A stretch of 59,674 nucleotides of DNA from Actinomycetes bacterium (lineage in GTDB: Bacteria; Actinomycetota; Acidimicrobiia; Acidimicrobiales; RAAP-2). Where the stretch lies: positions 1 to 59,674 of the forward strand of contig JAJYXE010000027.1 of NCBI GenBank assembly GCA_021791145.1, in the 5' to 3' direction. Below, piece after piece: positions 8,230 to 16,970 of the stretch; within the stretch, counting starts at the first letter, position 1, and every line of letters begins with the position of its first letter. The notes beneath the pieces were generated by a model that ran no database searches, was not told the DNA's origin, and saw only the letters and a list, made by a program, of their open reading frames with translations. The position numbers were made by a program, and so were the translations under genes.

Positions 8230-9288
8230 TCACGCGGCGGGGAGCGCGTCGGCCACGGAGAGGAGCTCGGCCGCCGAGGTCCCCCGGTCCTGGCCGACCG
8301 GGTCGATGGCAGCTCCCGGGGGGGCCGCGGTCGTGAGCGCGAGCGCGCCGGCGAGCGCGCGGAGCAGCTCGCGCAGCTCCGGCGGGGGCGGGAAGTACTC
8401 GTCCTCGGTGGTGACCGGGACAACGGTCACGCCCTTTCGCGGCGCGAGCCGCGCAACGACGGCCTCCACGACCGCCTCGGGAGCGGACGCGCCCGCGGTC
8501 ACCCCGACCGTGCCGGAGAGGTCGCAGGGGAGCTCCTCGGGCGTGTTCACGCGCACGACCCGCTCGCAGCCCGACGCGCGCGCGACCTTCTCGAGGGCGA
8601 CCGTGTTGGAGGAGTTGGCCGAGCCGATCACCACGATCGCGTCCACCCCGCCGGCGATCGCCTTGAGCGCGGCCTGGCGGTTGGTGGTCGCGAAGCACAG
8701 GTCGCTGCGGCCCGGGAGCCACAGGTCGGGGAAGCGGCGCTTGGCCTCCTCCATGAGCCCGTGCCACTCGTCGTGGCTGAGCGTGGTCTGGGCGAGGAGC
8801 GCCACCGGCGCCCCGTCGTCCAGGTCCGAGAGCGTCTCGAGGTCCTCTTCGGTCTCGATCAGGCGCACCGCGTCGGGAGCCACCGCCATGGTCCCGATGG
8901 CCTCCTCGTGGCCGGCGTGGCCGATGTAGAGGACCGTGTACCCCTTGCGGCTCCTGACTTTCACCTCGTGGTGGACCTTGGTCACGAGCGGGCACACCGC
9001 GTCGACGACCACCCCGCCGCGCCGCCGCGCCTCCTCTACGACCTCGGGGGCGGTCCCGTGCGCGCTCAGCATCACCGGGGAGCCCGGCGGCACCTCCGAG
9101 ACGTCGTCGACGAACACGACCCCCTGGACCCGGAACTGGTCGACCACCAGCTGGTTGTGGACGATCTCGTGGTAGCAGTACACGGGCGGCTCGAAGACCC
9201 TCACCATCCAGGCCAGGGCCTTGATCGCCTTCTCCACGCCCGCGCAGAAGCCCCGCGGCTCTGCCAGGATCACGCGCTCCACGGGCAT
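8230..9288 (-). CDS. ispH: 4-hydroxy-3-methylbut-2-enyl diphosphate reductase
   Basis: IspH (LytB) performs the last step of the MEP isoprenoid pathway, reducing HMBPP to IPP and DMAPP with a [4Fe-4S] cluster. The three cluster cysteines are C15 (PRGFCAGV), C99 (DAVCPLV) and C198 (DLCFATTNRQ). The substrate-site histidines fall in HEIVHN (residues 40-45), SAHGT (75-79) and GHAGHEE. The catalytic glutamate sits in the last of these. The IGSANSSNT and VTAGASAP segments near the end are also diagnostic. The 352-aa length is slightly long because of a non-conserved C-terminal tail. The gene is on the strand opposite to plsC and der, which it often accompanies elsewhere. Confidence 0.97.
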   Translation of the reverse strand: MPVERVILAEPRGFCAGVEKAIKALAWMVRVFEPPVYCYHEIVHNQLVVDQFRVQGVVFVDDVSEVPPGSPVMLSAHGTAPEVVEEARRRGGVVVDAVCPLVTKVHHEVKVRSRKGYTVLYIGHAGHEEAIGTMAVAPDAVRLIETEEDLETLSDLDDGAPVALLAQTTLSHDEWHGLMEEAKRRFPDLWLPGRSDLCFATTNRQAALKAIAGGVDAIVVIGSANSSNTVALEKVARASGCERVVRVNTPEELPCDLSGTVGVTAGASAPEAVVEAVVARLAPRKGVTVVPVTTEDEYFPPPPELRELLRALAGALALTTAAPPGAAIDPVGQDRGTSAAELLSVADALPAA

Positions 9289-9592
9289 ACGCTCAGGTTA
9301 CCGGCCCACGGTCCCTCTGAGGGTGCCGCGCTCTGCAGCGGTCAGCGGGCGCGGCGGCCCACGTCGGTGAGACGCCCCCTCTGTGCGGGAGGCTCGGCGG
9401 CCGACTGGTAGCAGAAACTCGCAGGGGCGGACCGCAGCACCGTCGGCCCGCGGGCCGGGTCGCCCTGCGGTGTCTGCGACACAACGCACGGCGGCCGCCG
9501 GCCGCGGCCCACCGGCGCCGCCGGGGCCGGACGTGCGATCCTGCTCGATCCCAGGGGACCGGAGAGGTGCGGACGCAGGTAGCCTTGGGGGC
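9289..9592. other. Divergent intergenic region without a gene
   Basis: This stretch separates divergent ispH and the DUF512 gene and must hold both promoters. It contains several GGCC/GGCCGCC-type self-complementary runs around 9445-9515. I see no convincing -10/-35 pair. Confidence 0.5.
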
Positions 9593-10969
9593 GTGTCGGC
9601 GCCCAAGGTGACGGCAGTCGCCGAGGCGTCTCCGGCGGAGCGTGCCGGCCTCGCCGTCGGCGACGAGCTCCTCTCGCTCAACGGTCGGCGCCCGCGCGAC
9701 GTGATCGAGTACCAGGCCCTCGTCGACGACGAGGTGCTGGAGGTGCGCGTCCGCCGGCAGGGCGCCGCCGGCGGGGCGAGCGCCGAGCTCGAGGTGCGCG
9801 TCCAGAAGGCCGCCGGCGAGCCGCTCGGGGTCGCCGTCGAGTCCGCCGTCTTCGACCGGGTGCGGACCTGCGACAACCACTGCGCGTTCTGCTTCATCCA
9901 CCAGCTGCCCAAGGGGATGCGCCGGAGCCTCTACCTGAAGGACGACGACTACCGTCTCTCCTTCCTCTACGGCAACTTCACCACGCTCACCCGCTTCACC
10001 GAGCTCGACGCCGAGCGGGTGCTCGGCGAGCGGCTGGGGCCGCTCTTCGTCTCGATCCACGCGACCGACCCCGAGGTGCGGGCGCGCATGCTGCGCAACC
10101 CCAAGGGCGCGACGAGCCTCCGGTGGCTGCGCGTCCTCCTCGAAGGGGGGATCGAGGTGCACGGGCAGATCGTCGTGTGCCCGGGGGTGAACGACGGCCC
10201 GGTCCTCGCCGACACGCTGCTCACCGTGCTCGACCGCTACCCGCAGCTCGCCTCGATCGGCGTGGTGCCCCTCGGTCTGTCGCGCTACTCGCACGAGCCC
10301 GAGATGCGCGACCACACCCCCGAGGAAGCCCGGGCGGTGTGCGAGGCGGTCGCCGAGTGGCAGGCGACGTACCTCGAGGTGCTGGGGCGGCGCCTGGTGC
10401 ACGCGGCCGACGAGTACTACCTCCTCGCCGGCCTCGACTTCCCCCCGTTGGACGCCTACGACGGCTTCCCCCAGCACGAGAACGGGATCGGCATGGCCCG
10501 CGCCTTCGAGGCCGCGTTCCGCGGGGACGACGACGCGGCCAGGGGCGTGCGGCCCGGCTTCTTCGCCTGGGTGGACGGCGCGCCGGCCGCCGGCTACCGC
10601 GCTCCGCGAACGGGGCCGGGTGCGGGGAGCACCCCCGAGCGGCTCGGCCGCCCGACCACGGTCCTCACCGGCGCCTATGGCGCCCGAGTGCTCGGCCCGC
10701 TCCTCCAGGGCCGCCCCCACGTGCGGGTGCTCGCGGTCGAGCACGACTTCTTCGGGGGCAACATCGGGGTCGCGGGCCTCCTCACCGGCCACGACCTCAT
10801 CCGCGCGCTCGAGCACGAGCCCGAGGGGCGGCGCTACCTGCTCCCCGACGCGTGCCTCTCGGAGGGCCGCTTCCTCGACGGCAAGACGCTCGCCGACCTC
10901 CCGCGCGCGGTCGAGGTGGTCGCCTCCGACGGCGCCGCGCTGCGCGAGGCGCTCGAGCCGAGCCGATGA
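9593..10969 (+). CDS. PDZ/radical-SAM-like DUF512 iron-sulfur protein
   Basis: The 458-aa protein starts with a PDZ-like segment (KVTAVAEASPAERAGLAVGD, about residues 5-24). A CxxxCxxC iron-sulfur motif, RTCDNHCAFCF, follows near residues 92-101, and then the DUF512-type region beginning with LYLKDDDYRLSFLYGNF. The C-terminal third (VLTGAYGARVLGP, DFFGGNIGVAGLLTGHDL) is the DUF512 domain. The biochemical function is not established. The family is widespread next to der, and here the stop codon overlaps the der ATG, so a role linked to ribosome maturation is plausible. The GTG at 9593 fits the first conserved residue. An in-frame ATG-initiated extension from 9383 is low-complexity and unlikely. 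Confidence 0.88.
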   Translation: MSAPKVTAVAEASPAERAGLAVGDELLSLNGRRPRDVIEYQALVDDEVLEVRVRRQGAAGGASAELEVRVQKAAGEPLGVAVESAVFDRVRTCDNHCAFCFIHQLPKGMRRSLYLKDDDYRLSFLYGNFTTLTRFTELDAERVLGERLGPLFVSIHATDPEVRARMLRNPKGATSLRWLRVLLEGGIEVHGQIVVCPGVNDGPVLADTLLTVLDRYPQLASIGVVPLGLSRYSHEPEMRDHTPEEARAVCEAVAEWQATYLEVLGRRLVHAADEYYLLAGLDFPPLDAYDGFPQHENGIGMARAFEAAFRGDDDAARGVRPGFFAWVDGAPAAGYRAPRTGPGAGSTPERLGRPTTVLTGAYGARVLGPLLQGRPHVRVLAVEHDFFGGNIGVAGLLTGHDLIRALEHEPEGRRYLLPDACLSEGRFLDGKTLADLPRAVEVVASDGAALREALEPSR

Positions 10970-12483
10970 GCGCGCGGCGGAGCGCTGGCAGCGCGCCGGG
11001 CGTTGACGTCACGCGAGGCGCTGGCACTCGGCGGCGCGGTGCCGCCGCCCGCCGCACGCGGCCGGTCGTGGTGGTGGCGGGGCGTCCCAACGTCGGGAAG
11101 TCGTCCCTCGTGAACCGCATCGTCGGGCGGCGCGCGGCGGTGGTCCAGCACGAGCCTGGCGTCACCCGCGACCGCAAGGAGCTCGATGCGGAGTGGGCGG
11201 GAGTGCCCTTCGTCGTGGTGGACACCGGCGGGTGGCTCGCAGCCGGCGACGTGCTCGACGCCAAGGTGAGCGCCCAGGCCGAGCGGGCGTTCGCCGACGC
11301 CGACCTCGTCCTCCTCGTGGTCGACGTGACGGTCGGCGCGACCCGAGAGGACGAGGCGACCGTGCGCGCCGTGCGCAGGGCCGGGACGCCGATGCTCCTC
11401 GTCGCGAACAAGGTGGACGACGCCTCACGCGAGCCGGGTGCGTGGGAGCTGCTCACGCTCGGCGCCGGCGACCCCTGGCCGGTGAGCGCGCTCCACGGGC
11501 GCGGGGCCGGCGACCTGCTCGACGAAGTGGTCCGCCGGATCCGCCCCGAAGAGCCGGCCGAGGGGCAGGGGGACGCAGCACCAGAGGGAGTGGCAGGGCT
11601 GGAGGCAGCGCTGGAGCTGGAGCCGGGGGCGGGGGCGGGTTCCGGTGGCCGGGGGCCGGTCCAGGCACAGGGCGCGACAGTGGTAGAGGAGTGGCACGAG
11701 CCCGAAGAGGGCGCCGACGTGCCGCGCGTCGCGCTCGTGGGACGGCCCAACGCGGGCAAGTCCACGCTCTTCAACCGGCTCATCGGCGAAGAGCGCTCGA
11801 TCGTCCACGACATGCCCGGCACGACGCGCGACTCGATCGACACGGTGATCACCACCGACGACGGGCCGCTGTGCTTCGTGGACACCGCCGGGATGCGCCG
11901 GCCGTCGCGCACCGACCGCGGGGTGGAGGCGTACTCGACGCTTCGCGCGCTGGAGTCCCTCGACCGCGCGGACATCGCGTTGCTGGTGATCGACGCAACG
12001 GTCGGTGCCACCCACCAGGACCAGCGGCTCGCAGAGCGCGTGAACGCGGCCGGGTGCCCCGCGGTCGTCGTGCTCAACAAGTGGGACCTCGTCGCGACCG
12101 GCGACCGCGAGGACGTGCTCGCAGGCGTCGCGGACCGGCTCGCCTTCCTGGGCATGGCGCCGGTGCTGCGGGTGAGCGCAAGGAGCGGTCGCGGGGTGCA
12201 CAAGATCCTCCCGGCGCTCCACGCTGCCGTCGACGCCTACCACCACCGGGTGCCCACCGGCGCGCTCAACCGGGCGCTCCAGGACATCCAGCAGGCGCAC
12301 CCTGCCCCCGGCGCACGCGTCCGCTACGGCGTCCAGGGCGCCGTCGACCCGCCGACCTTCACGCTCTTCGCCACCGGAAGGCTGCCCCAGACCTACCTGC
12401 GCTATCTCGAACGCGGGCTCCGGGAGCGCTTCGCGCTCGGGCCGACGCCCATCAAGCTGCGCGTGCGGGTCGGCGGCCGGTGA
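10966..12483 (+). CDS. der: Ribosome biogenesis GTPase Der (EngA)
   Basis: Der is an essential GTPase with two G domains that assists 50S subunit assembly. The first P-loop GRPNVGKSS lies near residue 39, with DTGG and NKVD following. The second, GRPNAGKST, lies near residue 260, with DTAGM and NKWD following. The C-terminal KH-like domain runs from about residue 425. The ATG at 10966 overlaps the upstream stop (ATGA). The 505-aa protein is longer than usual because of a basic N-terminal extension of about 30 residues. It also has a Gly/Ala/Glu-rich linker between the G domains (about residues 195-255), which looks disordered. Confidence 0.96.
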   Translation: MSARRSAGSAPGVDVTRGAGTRRRGAAARRTRPVVVVAGRPNVGKSSLVNRIVGRRAAVVQHEPGVTRDRKELDAEWAGVPFVVVDTGGWLAAGDVLDAKVSAQAERAFADADLVLLVVDVTVGATREDEATVRAVRRAGTPMLLVANKVDDASREPGAWELLTLGAGDPWPVSALHGRGAGDLLDEVVRRIRPEEPAEGQGDAAPEGVAGLEAALELEPGAGAGSGGRGPVQAQGATVVEEWHEPEEGADVPRVALVGRPNAGKSTLFNRLIGEERSIVHDMPGTTRDSIDTVITTDDGPLCFVDTAGMRRPSRTDRGVEAYSTLRALESLDRADIALLVIDATVGATHQDQRLAERVNAAGCPAVVVLNKWDLVATGDREDVLAGVADRLAFLGMAPVLRVSARSGRGVHKILPALHAAVDAYHHRVPTGALNRALQDIQQAHPAPGARVRYGVQGAVDPPTFTLFATGRLPQTYLRYLERGLRERFALGPTPIKLRVRVGGR

Positions 12484-12543
12484 GGAGGGGGACCGGGGGC
12501 GACTGGCATCCGGGGGCGCCCGGGAGTGTCATTGGGGGTTGCC

Positions 12544-12747
12544 GTGCCGTGGTGTGAGGAGTGCGAAGAGCTGGTCGAAGACGAGGCGCTCACCGAGGAG
12601 GGCGAGTGCCCGTCCTGCGGCACGCCGCTCGTCGAAGAGGTGAAGAAGCCCGTCCCCTGGTACTTCAAGCTCATGCTGGTCGCCTCGGTGATCTACCTCG
12701 GCTACCGCGCCTTCCAGGGGATCACATGGGTCGCCCACCACATCTGA
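12544..12747 (+). CDS. Small zinc-ribbon protein with one C-terminal membrane helix
   Basis: The 67-aa product has two CxxC pairs (CEEC near the N-terminus, CPSC near residue 26) that would bind zinc. One hydrophobic helix follows (WYFKLMLVASVIYLGYRAF). I place the start at GTG 12544, giving MPWCEECEE. An upstream GTG at 12526 would add six residues. The gene is 60 bp downstream of der on the same strand and may share its transcript. Function is unknown. After its TGA the same frame stays open for 63 more codons and includes the 18-bp repeat. Confidence 0.7.
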   Translation: MPWCEECEELVEDEALTEEGECPSCGTPLVEEVKKPVPWYFKLMLVASVIYLGYRAFQGITWVAHHI

Positions 12748-12761
12748 GCGTCCGCCAGGAC

Positions 12762-12783
12762 CGGGGGTCCTTCCGGGCCCCCG
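12762..12783 (+). terminator. GC-rich hairpin after the zinc-ribbon gene
   Basis: A 9-bp stem (12762-12770 with 12775-12783, one G-U pair) closes a TTCC loop 15 nt after the stop codon. No U-tract follows. Confidence 0.55.
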
Positions 12784-12807
12784 CTTGAGCGGTGTTGCGC
12801 GGGGGAC

Positions 12808-12933
12808 CTCGGCGCGCTGGAGAACCTCGGGGCGCTGGAGAACCTCGGGGCGCAGGCGAACCTCGGCGCGCAGGCGAACCTCGGCGCGCAGGTGAATCTC
12901 GGTGCGCAGGGCAACCTCGGCGCCCGCCCGTGC
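12808..12933 (+). repeat. 18-bp tandem repeat, about seven units
   Basis: Units begin at 12808, 12826, 12844, 12862, 12880 and 12898, with a decayed seventh at 12916. The core is CTCGGNGCGC. In the frame of the preceding gene the unit reads LGA(L/Q)xN and runs to a TGA at 12937. No start codon precedes the repeat in that frame. Confidence 0.9.
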
Positions 12934-12946
12934 GTCTGAGAGGGGT

Positions 12947-13672
12947 GTGGGTGAAGGTGCGCTCGTCGCCGCAAGGCTGCCCGTCCTCAGCGTGCCGGCG
13001 GTGACCGACCGGCGCGACGACGCAGTCGCGGCCCTCTTCGACGCCCACTACGCGAGCCTCTGTCGCCTCGCGACGCTCCTCCTCGGCGACGCCGGGCAGG
13101 CGGAGGAGGCGGTCCAAGAGGCGTTCCTCCGGACCTTCGCAGGCTGGCGCCGGCTGCACGACCCGGGGCGCGCAGGCGCCTACCTGCGGGCGGCGGTGGT
13201 GAACCAGTGCCGCTCTCGCGGCCGGCGCCGGTCGAGCGAGCAGCGCGCGAACCGCACGCACTGGGCCGGGAGCCGGGACGACGACACCTCGGCGGTCGAG
13301 CGCACCGGCGACGCGCTGGCAGTGCTCGACGCGGTGCGCGCGCTTCCCCAGCGCCAGCGGGAGGCGGTCGTGCTCCGCTACTACGCCGACCTCTCGGAAG
13401 CCGAGGTCGCGCTGGCACTGAGTTGTGCGGTCGGCACGGTCAAGTCCCAGCTGGCCAAGGCCCGTGCGACCCTGCTCCTGCGCCTCGCCGAGCCCGGCAG
13501 CGAGGCGGCGGTCGAAGACGCGGCGGCGACGGACGCTGCGGTGAGGGAGGCTGCGGTGGGGGAGGCTGCGGTGGGGGAGGCTGCGGTGGGGGAGGCTGCG
13601 GTGGGGGAGGCTGCGGCGACAGACACCGCGGTGAAAGAGGCTGCGGTCGAAGAGGCGGTCGTCGATGAGTGA
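12947..13672 (+). CDS. ECF RNA polymerase sigma factor (SigE-like family)
   Basis: Region 2 (FDAHYASLCRLATLLLGD through EEAVQEAFLRTFAGW) and region 4 (LPQRQREAVVLRYYADLSEA, then a GTVKSQLAKARATL helix-turn-helix) identify an extracytoplasmic-function sigma factor. It would redirect RNA polymerase in response to an envelope signal. The start is uncertain: GTG 12947, GTG 12992 and GTG 13001 are all in frame. The last 60 residues are an acidic Ala/Val/Glu repeat and are not part of the fold. The 3' end overlaps the next gene by 8 bp. That gene encodes a single-pass membrane protein expected to act as the anti-sigma partner. Confidence 0.88.
   Translation: MGEGALVAARLPVLSVPAVTDRRDDAVAALFDAHYASLCRLATLLLGDAGQAEEAVQEAFLRTFAGWRRLHDPGRAGAYLRAAVVNQCRSRGRRRSSEQRANRTHWAGSRDDDTSAVERTGDALAVLDAVRALPQRQREAVVLRYYADLSEAEVALALSCAVGTVKSQLAKARATLLLRLAEPGSEAAVEDAAATDAAVREAAVGEAAVGEAAVGEAAVGEAAATDTAVKEAAVEEAVVDE
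13547..13621 (+). repeat. 15-bp tandem repeat in the sigma-factor tail, five units
   Basis: Four identical units of GAGGCTGCGGTGGGG plus a variant fifth encode E-A-A-V-G. The identity of the copies indicates a young or actively homogenised array. Confidence 0.95.
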
Positions 13673-14486
13673 TCCCGCACGCCTCGAGGAGCGCCTGCGC
13701 GCCGCGATGGGTGCCGACGGGCCGCTCGGCCCGGCACGCGGGGGCCGGGGGAGCGGACCCGCAGGGGCGAAGGCGCGGGTGCTCGCCGGCATCCGCCGGC
13801 GCCGGCTGCGCAAGCTCGAGGGGCTGGGCGCGGCGGTGGTCGTGGCGATCGGGCTTGCGATCGGCCTGCCCCAGGTGCTCGCCGGCAGCCCGGCCCTCCC
13901 GACCCAGGGACGCGCGGCCAGCGGCGTCGCCCAGTCCGCCGGTCCCGCCGCTGGGCACGGGGCCTTCGCGCCGGTCCGTACCCCCGCCCGTCGCGTCGCG
14001 ACGTGCCGACTGCATGGGGGAAAGACGACGGCCTGCGGCAAGCTCGAGACCGGGGCGGGCGCGCGACGGCTGGCGATGGCGGCCGACGCGGCCAACGCGC
14101 CGATGGGGATCGTCACGGCCGCACCCGCCGCTCGCGCGCTCGGGAGCCCCCTCATCGTGCGCGAGGGGGCGGCGCTCCTCGTGACGCTGCCCCGGCTCAC
14201 GGCCGACTGGCGGTGGGGGAGCCCGAGCATCGCCGGGACATACGTGTACCACGGGTCGGGACCGCCGGTGGTCGTGCGCGAGGTCCGGGCACCGAGAGGC
14301 CTCCAACGGTTCCTCGTCCGGGGGAAGGACCCGCTCACGGTCGTCCTGTTGGCGCGAGAGGACGCGTCCTCTGGGCGCGGCACCCCCCCGTCGATCGGGA
14401 CCGGGACGCCAGGGACGACAGGGACGACCCGGACGGCAGGCACCTCGCCCGTGTGGGTCCTCGAGCTGAAGGTGGTGGGCAGATGA
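13665..14486 (+). CDS. Single-pass membrane protein, probable anti-sigma partner
   Basis: The 273-aa product has a short cytosolic N-terminus with a basic helix (about residues 38-60, ending RRRRLRKLEG). A single membrane helix follows near residues 62-82 (VVVAIGLAIGLPQVLAG), and the rest is a large extracellular part. It contains no zinc-anti-sigma HxxxCxxC motif, so the anti-sigma role rests on position: it overlaps the ECF sigma gene and has the expected topology. The C-terminus carries a Thr/Gly/Pro run before a final strand. It overlaps the SIMPL-domain gene by 4 bp. Confidence 0.7.
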   Translation: MSDPARLEERLRAAMGADGPLGPARGGRGSGPAGAKARVLAGIRRRRLRKLEGLGAAVVVAIGLAIGLPQVLAGSPALPTQGRAASGVAQSAGPAAGHGAFAPVRTPARRVATCRLHGGKTTACGKLETGAGARRLAMAADAANAPMGIVTAAPAARALGSPLIVREGAALLVTLPRLTADWRWGSPSIAGTYVYHGSGPPVVVREVRAPRGLQRFLVRGKDPLTVVLLAREDASSGRGTPPSIGTGTPGTTGTTRTAGTSPVWVLELKVVGR

Positions 14487-15280
14487 GGAGCGCCGGAGAC
14501 GGATGGGCCCGGGTCGGGCTGGCCGCGGCTGCGCTGGTCGTGGTGCTGGGCGGGGCCGGGGCAGGGGCTGCGCTCGCGTCGCGCGCCGGAGGGGCGATCG
14601 CCGGCGCGGCGACCCGGCGCGCCGGGACCGATCCGCCGCGCTGCGGCGGAGGTGCGCCCACGCTCACGGTGACGGGGCGGGCGTCCCTGTCGATCACTCC
14701 CGACCTGCTCACCGTGCGCCTCGACGTCCACACGACAGCGGCCGACGCGAGCAGCGCGCTCGCGCAGGACAACACCCTCACGGCCGCGGTCCTCCACGCG
14801 CTGTCCGCGGGTGGCGTCGCGCATCGCGACCTGCAGACGACGGGCCTCTCCATCCAGCCGGTCTACGCCGCCACAGGCCAGAAAGTGTCGGGCTACGGCG
14901 TCGACGACACGGTCGTGGCCAAGATCCGGGCGCTCTCGTCGGCAGGGACACTGATTGACGACGCGGTCGCCGCCGGCGGGAACGCGACGAGGATCGACTC
15001 GCTGTCGTTCTCCCTCACACGTCCCCTCCGCGCGCAGGCGCGGGCGCGGGACGAGGCCGTCCGCCAGGCGGTCGGCGACGCCAAGGCGATGGCGGCGGCC
15101 GCCAACCGGCGCCTGGGCGGGATCTGCGCGATGCGCGACCTCACGGCCACAGCGCCCACAGTCTCGACAGTGCCGATCGCCTTCGGGGCGGCCGCATTGC
15201 CGAACCGGGCCCCCGTGCCGCTCGAGACGGGGTCCGAGACCGTGGCCGCGCAGGTGAGGGTCGTGTTCGCCCTGGGGTGA
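14483..15280 (+). CDS. Secreted SIMPL-domain (DUF541) protein
   Basis: A signal-anchor (VGLAAAALVVVLGGAGAGAAL) is followed by the SIMPL domain from about residue 55. The domain opens with LTVTGRASLSITPDLLTVRLD and includes LQTTGLSIQPVY and a long AQARARDEAVRQAVGDAKAMA helix. These features are typical of this periplasmic or surface family, whose biochemical role is unclear. ATG 14483 overlaps the upstream stop. The arrangement sigma, membrane protein, SIMPL protein suggests that the last gene is an envelope-stress target or sensor accessory of the system. Confidence 0.85.
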   Translation: MRSAGDGWARVGLAAAALVVVLGGAGAGAALASRAGGAIAGAATRRAGTDPPRCGGGAPTLTVTGRASLSITPDLLTVRLDVHTTAADASSALAQDNTLTAAVLHALSAGGVAHRDLQTTGLSIQPVYAATGQKVSGYGVDDTVVAKIRALSSAGTLIDDAVAAGGNATRIDSLSFSLTRPLRAQARARDEAVRQAVGDAKAMAAAANRRLGGICAMRDLTATAPTVSTVPIAFGAAALPNRAPVPLETGSETVAAQVRVVFALG

Positions 15281-15362
15281 GCTGGGCTCGATCGCGCCGC
15301 CCCTCGTAAGCTCGTGACGTGCGCGATGCGAGCGGTCCGGGGCCAAGGGCCGGCGAGGGGAT

Positions 15363-16295
15363 GTGAGCACCTTCCTTTCTCCTTCTGCGTCGGCTCCGAG
15401 CGGCGCGGCGCGCCTGCGGGAGCTGCTCGGGCGCGACGAGCTCGTCGTCGCGCCCGGCGCCTACGACGCGCTCAGCGCGCGGCTCGTCGAGGAGGCGGGG
15501 TTCCCCGCCGTGTACATGACCGGGTTCGGCACGGCCGCGTCGTACCTCGGCCGCCCCGACGTTGGCCTTCTCTCGATGAGCGAGATGGCCGACCAGGCGC
15601 GCCGGATCGTCGGGGCGGTGGGCATCCCGGTGATCGCGGACGCCGACACCGGCTACGGCAACCCGATCAACGTGATCCGCACGGTCCACGAGTACGAGCG
15701 CGCCGGCGTCGCCGCCCTCCACCTCGAGGACCAGGAGGCGCCCAAGCGCTGCGGCCACCTCGAGGGGAAGCGGCTCGTGCCGACCGGCGACATGGTCGCC
15801 AAGATCGAGGCTGCGGTCGCCGCACGGCGCGACCCCGACGTGGTCCTGATCGCCCGCACCGACGCCCGGGCGGTCGAGGGGCTTTCGGCCGCGCTCGAGC
15901 GGGCACGCCGCTACCGGGACGCGGGCGCGGACGTCCTCTTTGTCGAAGCGCCGGAGAGCGAGGCTGAGATCGAGACGGTCGCGGCCGCGCTCGCGGGGGT
16001 TCCGCTCCTCTTCAATTGGGCCGAAGGAGGCAAGACCCCGCCGGTCACGAGGGAGCGGCTCGCCGAACTGGGCTTCCGCATCGTGATCTTCCCTGTGGGC
16101 GCGCTGCTGGCAGCCACGACGGCCGTCCGGACGCTGCTGGCGTCGATTGCCGAGACGGGCACCCCGGCGCAGGTGATGGATCGGATGGTGTCCTTCGGCG
16201 GCTTCCTCGAGCTCGTCGGGCTGCCCGAGATCCACGCGCTCGAGGAACGGTTCGCGTCGGCGCAAGCCGGAGAGAAAGAGGAGACGGAGGGCTGA
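15363..16295 (+). CDS. Isocitrate lyase / PEP mutase superfamily enzyme
   Basis: The 310-aa protein has the superfamily (beta/alpha)8 pattern. It includes VVAPGAYDALSARLVEEAGF, the metal-binding ADADTGYGN, HLEDQEAPKRCGHLEGK with the catalytic cysteine loop, and VLIARTDA. The KRCGHLEGK loop points to the methylisocitrate lyase, 2,3-dimethylmalate lyase or oxaloacetate decarboxylase subgroup and not true isocitrate lyase. The exact substrate cannot be read from sequence. GTG 15363 is preceded by GAGGGG. Its stop overlaps the start of the HbpS/GlcG-like gene by one base, so the two are co-transcribed. Confidence 0.85.
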   Translation: MSTFLSPSASAPSGAARLRELLGRDELVVAPGAYDALSARLVEEAGFPAVYMTGFGTAASYLGRPDVGLLSMSEMADQARRIVGAVGIPVIADADTGYGNPINVIRTVHEYERAGVAALHLEDQEAPKRCGHLEGKRLVPTGDMVAKIEAAVAARRDPDVVLIARTDARAVEGLSAALERARRYRDAGADVLFVEAPESEAEIETVAAALAGVPLLFNWAEGGKTPPVTRERLAELGFRIVIFPVGALLAATTAVRTLLASIAETGTPAQVMDRMVSFGGFLELVGLPEIHALEERFASAQAGEKEETEG

Positions 16296-16729
16296 TGGCC
16301 ACCACGTTCGACAAGCAGAGCGTCACTTGGGAGCTCGCGCAGCGGATGCTCTCGGCCGCAGAGGCGAAGGCCGGCAAGATGGGTCACGCCTTCGCGGTCG
16401 CGGTGGTCGACGAGAGCGGCGTGCTCAAGGCATTCGGCCGGATGGACGGCGCGCCGCTCCTCTCCGTGCAGATCGCCCAGGACAAGGCGTACACGGCGGC
16501 GGGGTTCGGCATGGCGACCGACGCCTGGCACGAATTCATCAAGAACGACCCGCCGCTCGCGGCCGGGGCGGCGACCGGGATCGACCGGCTGATCGTCTTC
16601 GGCGGGGGCTACCCGATCATCGTCGACGGCCGGGTGGTCGGGGGTGTCGGCGTGAGCGGCGGCCACTACACCCAGGACATGGAGGTCGCGAAGGCCGCCC
16701 TCGGCGTCCTCGGCGCTCTCAGCGCCTGA
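16295..16729 (+). CDS. HbpS/GlcG-like (DUF336) protein
   Basis: The 144-aa protein is a complete heme-degrading or heme-binding GlcG/HbpS family member. It opens with LAQRMLSAAEAKAGKMG. The core strands AFAVAVVDESGVLKAFGRMDGA and a GGGYPIIVDGRVVGGVGVSGG loop match the family. Members are often encoded beside catabolic enzymes, and GlcG is named from the glycolate operon. Coupling to the lyase upstream fits that pattern. Its role here, a cofactor chaperone or small-molecule binder, is unknown. No signal peptide is present. Confidence 0.87.
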   Translation: MATTFDKQSVTWELAQRMLSAAEAKAGKMGHAFAVAVVDESGVLKAFGRMDGAPLLSVQIAQDKAYTAAGFGMATDAWHEFIKNDPPLAAGAATGIDRLIVFGGGYPIIVDGRVVGGVGVSGGHYTQDMEVAKAALGVLGALSA

Positions 16730-16750
16730 CGCAGCGCAGGCCCGGCACGC

Positions 16751-16783
16751 GATCGGGCGGTCCCGGCAAGGCCGCGCCCGATC
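16751..16783 (+). terminator. Stem-loop terminator after the HbpS/GlcG-like gene
   Basis: GATCGGGCG (16751-16759) pairs perfectly with CGCCCGATC (16775-16783) around a 15-nt loop, 21 nt after the stop codon. Confidence 0.7.
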
Positions 16784-16970
16784 CGTAAAGGACCGCTGCC
16801 TTTTGCGCCCTCGCTACAGTCCGCGCGCTCGGTGCTCCGCGCGCGCTGTGACGAGAGGCCGGGTGTCGTGTGTCGCAGCTCGTCACAGCCATGACCCGCG
16901 AGTGACGCGCGCGATCCCCTCGAACGCGAGCGTGCCGCGCGCCTGACCGCCGCCGCGCGCGCCTGCGCAA

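Noticed and set aside
12808..12933. Possible CRISPR array
   Set aside because: The units are directly adjacent with no spacers and translate to a regular hexapeptide, so this is a tandem repeat.
12792..13004. Plus-strand frame giving an RRAGEP repeat
   Set aside because: It is another reading of the 18-bp repeat and extends into the sigma gene without conserved sequence.
12722..15370. 882-codon minus-strand frame opposite the sigma operon
   Set aside because: It contains only basic low-complexity sequence and runs antisense to three well-supported genes.
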